Shown piece by piece: positions 60,270 to 64,000 of a stretch of DNA of 64,000 nucleotides. Source of the DNA: Artemisia argyi (Eukaryota; Streptophyta; Magnoliopsida; Asterales; Asteraceae); the NCBI GenBank assembly GCA_030686995.1, contig CM060697.1:99462147-99526146 (forward strand), in the 5' to 3' direction. A program made the position numbers and the translations under genes. Within the stretch, counting starts at the first letter, position 1. Every line of letters starts with the position of its first letter. A model generated the notes under the pieces. That model worked only from the letters and a program-made list of their open reading frames with translations. It was not told the DNA's origin and made no database searches.

Positions 60270-60552
60270 TGTATGTAGATTTTTTTACAACATAAAAGGT
60301 CGAGTGGAACTCAAAAAACACATTATCATCATCAAACAAAAATTTGAACGGGAAGGAAATTTTTTTTCAGCTACATGAAGAATTTTGTAAGAGTGCAAGT
60401 TTTGTGTGGTGAGTAGAATTTTGGATATGAAAATTAGGAAGACCATTACCATTATGGTGCACATCATTGCCATTGTATACCTTTAAGTAGTGAATGCTCG
60501 CTAAATTAAGGGTAACGTGATGATTTGCACCTGTGTCTTGTATCTAAGTTGT
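60270..60552 (-). pseudogene. copia protease / pre-integrase relic
   Basis: The minus strand from about 60552 reads IQDTGANHHVTLNLASIH, the copia protease active site (DTGA) and its usual context, then VYNGNDVHHNGNGLPNF, and after a frame change CLMMIMCFLSST-type sequence corresponding to the DDNVFFEFHST block seen in the shifted frame. Short and degenerate; nothing downstream is readable as integrase. 59884-60269 holds no gene. Confidence 0.6.
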
Positions 60553-60591
60553 GCAATGAAGAAGGAGTGCAAGAAATTTTGGCTAATGATT

Positions 60592-61940
60592 TGATGAGGA
60601 GGTTTTTAACCTCTAGGAAGTATACTTAATCATTGTAGAGTAGTATAGGCAAATACCCAGAGGAAGCTCGTTCTCTAGGGGAACGACTAGGACCAAATGA
60701 ACGCGGCTTCCTGGTGCTCTAAGGGATGGGGCTATTTTTGGTATTACTATAATTTTATGAAAACAATAAATATATGGGGGTTGGAGATTAATTACAAGAA
60801 ATGAAAATGATAATAAAATAAAGTAGGATAGATAAAGGCAACTACATATGGACAATCTACCTAGAGTTAGGATTAACTAACAATAACTTAATCCTATCAA
60901 GCACATGCAATGATCTTAATTGTGATATCTCCGATTTGGTTGATCGAGAGAAACCACCTATGGATAAACTAGCATAAAGTAGATAACCAAACGTGGGAAC
61001 TAAGCCTAGACAAGAAATTATTAGTACGGGTGTCACAACTAGCTTGGGTTTACTAAAGGGTCATTAGCTAACCCTAATTCAACTGCATCTATTTTTTAAT
61101 TGAAAATATATGATTTACTGAATGTAAAAGTCTCTTAGTGATTTACTTCCCTAGATATGATCAAATCTCGGTGTCAAACAAATGATGAACTGCATAGATT
61201 AATGGTAGTAAACTTTAAAGCAATAGATCATAGATTCAACATTGATATTGAAATAAACAATAAAAGCTAGTTACTTGCACATATCAAGGTGCCACTAGTT
61301 GTTAATCCATCCTAATCTAGGTTTCATGCATCCTAAGTAGTTACTAACAAGTTTAGCCTAGCATATTAGTGATGGTTACACAAATAAACATTGTAAAATT
61401 GATAGTAATGATAGATAAAACAAAGGATTGAATTAATAACATGTGTTATGATAATCACTTGATGTTTACACTTGATAATAAGATAAAAAGATTAAAAATA
61501 TGCTGCAAAGTTCGTCCTTTAAACCACATCTCTCGAGTTGCATGAAAATAATAAAAACCCTAGGCTTGTATACATAGATTTGGGGGGTTAGACAGTGTCA
61601 GGGGTAACCAGACGGCGTATGAGGTCTTAGGTTTTTATGTTGGTTCCAAAATCGGTGGTAGACGATGGCTGATGGCTTTTTAGATGCCGTCATGCTTTCT
61701 CATACATCACTAGGTGAGACGACATTTGAAAGATATTGCGATGGTGTCGGGCCTTATATGTTAAATTTCACGGTTTATTAGAAAGGTCATCTCATTTCCC
61801 ATATGACGTATTGGGTCACCTCGTTGTAATTGGCCATCTGGGTCAAGTCTATATGGCGTCTGACATCATCAAAAGTGATATCTTTTTTTCCATCTTTAAT
61901 CCACTTTCGAGCATATGTCTACATTTAAGTCCAGAATGAT
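60592..61940 (-). repeat. Possible degraded LTR (Athila-like arrangement)
   Basis: About 1.3 kb starting TGATGAGGAGG with phrases that echo the Athila LTRs in order (a CCTAGCATA word, CTAGGTTTCAT, aaccctagg near a GATGCCGTCATGC word at 61684-61696). It interrupts copia-like sequence. No partner LTR or target duplication was found, so the call is tentative. Confidence 0.25.
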
Positions 61941-62870
61941 CAGCTACATGCACTTAAAAAGAATTGGGCAAGTAGATAAGGAAAAACAAACCAGAAACTA
62001 TATAAAATCAGTGATAAAAAGCATCGGAAATTTGTGCATTATATGCCTCATAATGATCAAGCACGAATATCAAATGGGTCATGATTAAGGAATTGTGATG
62101 TGATGTGTCAAATACCACATTGATTACATGTGTCGTATATTGTTTTTAGGAGTAGATGCCCACTTTAAATGACGATTATCTGTGGTTGTGGTGGTTGTTT
62201 CCAAGAAAGTTACTAAACTATGATTGCCACAATTGTTGTTTTGAGATGGTTGGTCACTATAAAAGGTTTGTGAACCTAATGGTGTTGTCGGTAGGAGCTT
62301 AAAACTAACCAATGGTACAGTGTATTGTAGTTGATCAATTACCGGTTGTTGAGTAGGAGATAGAGTCACTGTGAGTTTTTTCATCTTCCTTTTTTTAACT
62401 TGAGTTGGCTGCCATTAACAAACGTTGACCAGGTTTGACCCGCGTTGACCAAAATTGACTTTGATGCTTTTTTATGTAGATTATTGTAATGTATAAAAAA
62501 GTACAAATGGTAATAACTTAATCCTCACGACTTGATGTAGATCTGTAAAAGTGACAAAGAAAGTCTAGCAGCTTATTGCAGCACGTGGTTGCACGTCAGA
62601 GCAATAGTGAGGACCATTTCAGTGTCGTTTTGTTCAGAATTTTTATATGAAACTATGGGCACTAACGGCATAAGTAAATTCAAATGGTAAAGAAGTTATG
62701 GTTATAATAATTGTGATTTTAGACGATAACTATATTTTGAGTTAAAAGAATAGCCAGTTTTGTTACAGGAAATCAAGTGTACTAGGTTTGTGACTGGATT
62801 CATGGATTCTTAAGGAATTGTGAAACCTAAGATGTGATACTTAGGGGTGTTCAGTGTTTGGTTTGACACC
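61941..62870. other. No gene recognised
   Basis: AT-rich sequence. A minus-strand frame at 62124-62384 (87 codons, Thr/Gln-rich, ending KWASTPKNNIRHM) may be a gag-protease linker of the copia relic to the left, but no diagnostic motif supports it. Confidence 0.3.
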
Positions 62871-63664
62871 TGTGAAAAACTAGAAGGGGGGTTGAATAGT
62901 TTTACGTCCTTTTAAAATTTATAAAAACAAGTTTGTTTTAAAAACTTCGATTCTAGTTTATGTGATCTCAATACTTGCACTATATGAACAATTGTATAAT
63001 AACTAACTAACTAATATAGTAAAGATATATAAGTAAGTAATGAAAAGAGTTGGAGAGATCAAACCACAACACAAGGATTTATAGTGGTTCGGCTACAAGG
63101 TCACCTTCCTTGTTCCTACTCCACTCCCCGAGTCACCTACTCGAGAGTTTTCTTCACTATGTCAACAAACTCCCTTATGGCGGAGAAAATCTTACACACC
63201 AATTTACACACCACAACTACGTCACAACTTGATCACGACTACAACACAACTTCTTCACACCTATTTACTTCACACCTATCTTCTACACACCTTGCTTCTT
63301 CACAACTATCTTCTTCACTTCAACCTACTCCACACCTATCTTCTTCACAACTACACTACTTCACTACTAATCAACTTCTACTTCCTACACAACTTCAATA
63401 TCTTCTAAACTACTTATTACAAACACAACACAACTTCACAATTAATGTATATACACAATGCACAACTACTCTTCAATACTTCTTGAACTTAGTTGTAGAA
63501 GGAGTGTTCTTCTTTTGCACTTTGGATGAGGATGGATGAGAAGGGATTGAATCACTTGAAACAAGGATTAATATACAAATGATCAAAGGGTTTTAGAGGA
63601 TGTTTAGAGAGTTTGAGATCTGAAAATTTCGTGCAAAAGGTGATAAAAATTCCAGGTTTAAGGT

Positions 63665-63675
63665 GGTATTTATAG
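63665..63675 (-). promoter_or_regulatory. Candidate TATA box of the SIRE-like LTR
   Basis: CTATAAATACC on the minus strand, with the GC-rich palindrome (63701-63754) starting about 26 bp upstream of it. Confidence 0.5.
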
Positions 63676-63700
63676 GCAACAAGTTCTGATAGAGGAGCGT

Positions 63701-63754
63701 GGCCGGCCCCCTTAAAATTAAGGGGACCGCCCCTTATAATTAAGGGGGCCGCCC
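63701..63754. repeat. GC-rich inverted units with GCC-box cores
   Basis: GGCCGGCCCCCTTAA pairs with TTAAGGGGGCCGCC across the block, and GGCCCCCTTAA also pairs with TTAAGGGGACC inside it. It is related to 12603-12688 and to the single arm near 4274. GCCGCC is the ERF-binding GCC-box core. Confidence 0.75.
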
Positions 63755-64000
63755 AACTGTAACGGCCAGAAAACTTGTCTTTTAGTGGAGAAAGTTTATT
63801 TGGTGAAAAACTAACTGATTTTGGTTAAAAATTTGAAATCATATATTTAGTATGATTAAAACATTTTTCTTTATTACCAAAAGTGTTTTTCAAAAATATA
63901 TAATATGTTTATATAATTAAATAAACTTTGTATGAGTTAATTAAATACCCCTTTGATCATGAGATGTATAAAACACTTGTTTATTCATACCTTAAGTGAT

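Larger units (their letters stand above)
62871..64000 (-). repeat. SIRE-like LTR running off the window
   Basis: In plus orientation it starts TGTGAAAAACTAGAAGGGGG; on the minus strand that is the CCCCCTTCTAGTTTTTCACA end typical of SIRE-type copia LTRs. The last 300 bp match 4253-4501 in the same orientation. No primer binding site precedes 62871 on the minus side, so this is a 3' LTR whose body lies beyond 64000, or a solo LTR. A Thr/Ser-coding low-complexity stretch (CTTCACACCTATCTTCT-like repeats) occupies about 63237-63365. Confidence 0.7.

Noticed and set aside
63084..63539. 151-codon Ser/Thr/His-rich ORF
   Set aside because: Low-complexity translation of CTTCACAC-like repeats in a SIRE-like LTR.

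Overview
This is plant nuclear DNA. It is AT-rich and repeat-dense, with long LTR retrotransposons nested inside each other, Ty1/copia and Ty3/gypsy proteins of plant lineages, and spliced-gene remnants with GT..AG introns. The gag, pol and accessory-ORF sequence families resemble, from memory and without a search, those common in daisy-family (Asteraceae) genomes. I see no intact host gene. Almost everything readable is a mobile element or its remains.

Layout. 1-4252: coding tail, polypurine tract and one very long LTR (about 3.9 kb) of a plus-strand element that interrupts a SIRE-like LTR on the minus strand (remnant 4253-4644). 4645-13759: the 3' part of that SIRE-like element, read on the minus strand, with two accessory ORFs. 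The second ORF is split by a young 6.7-kb LTR element (5429-12112, target duplication GTAAG) that has 3-kb LTRs and only 686 bp inside. 13776-20211: low-information DNA with exon-like scraps and tandem duplications, ending in a Helitron-like 3' terminus. 20510-29958: a chromovirus-type gypsy element (target duplication ATGCC) with similar LTRs and a decayed integrase. 30046-38075: a minus-strand Angela-like copia element, nearly intact. 38320-39195: exons of a broken MORC-family ATPase gene (minus). 41163-47324: a decayed plus-strand copia element (target duplication AGTTG), inserted in the RNase H region of an older minus-strand copia relic (41100-41162 and 47325-49740). That relic also carries a 472-bp TRIM-like insert (48537-49008, target duplication GTACT). 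50794-59883: an old short-LTR element split by an Athila-like element (51110-58775, target duplication GTAGT) that keeps gag-protease only. 59884-62870: copia and LTR relics. 62871-64000: a SIRE-like LTR that runs off the window, related to the one at 4253.

How the parts relate. The nesting order agrees with LTR similarity judged by eye: the LTRs at 5429/9112 differ by well under 1%, the Athila and chromovirus LTRs by about 1%, the two copia pairs by about 2.5-3%, and the 155-bp LTRs by more than 10%. The most interesting signals beyond family annotation are (i) the MORC gene relic with a traceable splice structure and several lesions, (ii) a GC-rich, GCC-box-bearing palindrome placed upstream of a TATA box both in a SIRE-like LTR and before an internal ORF, (iii) a cluster of six TGACG/CGTCA palindromes upstream of the Athila LTR TATA box, and (iv) a stem-loop conserved between two otherwise different LTR families.
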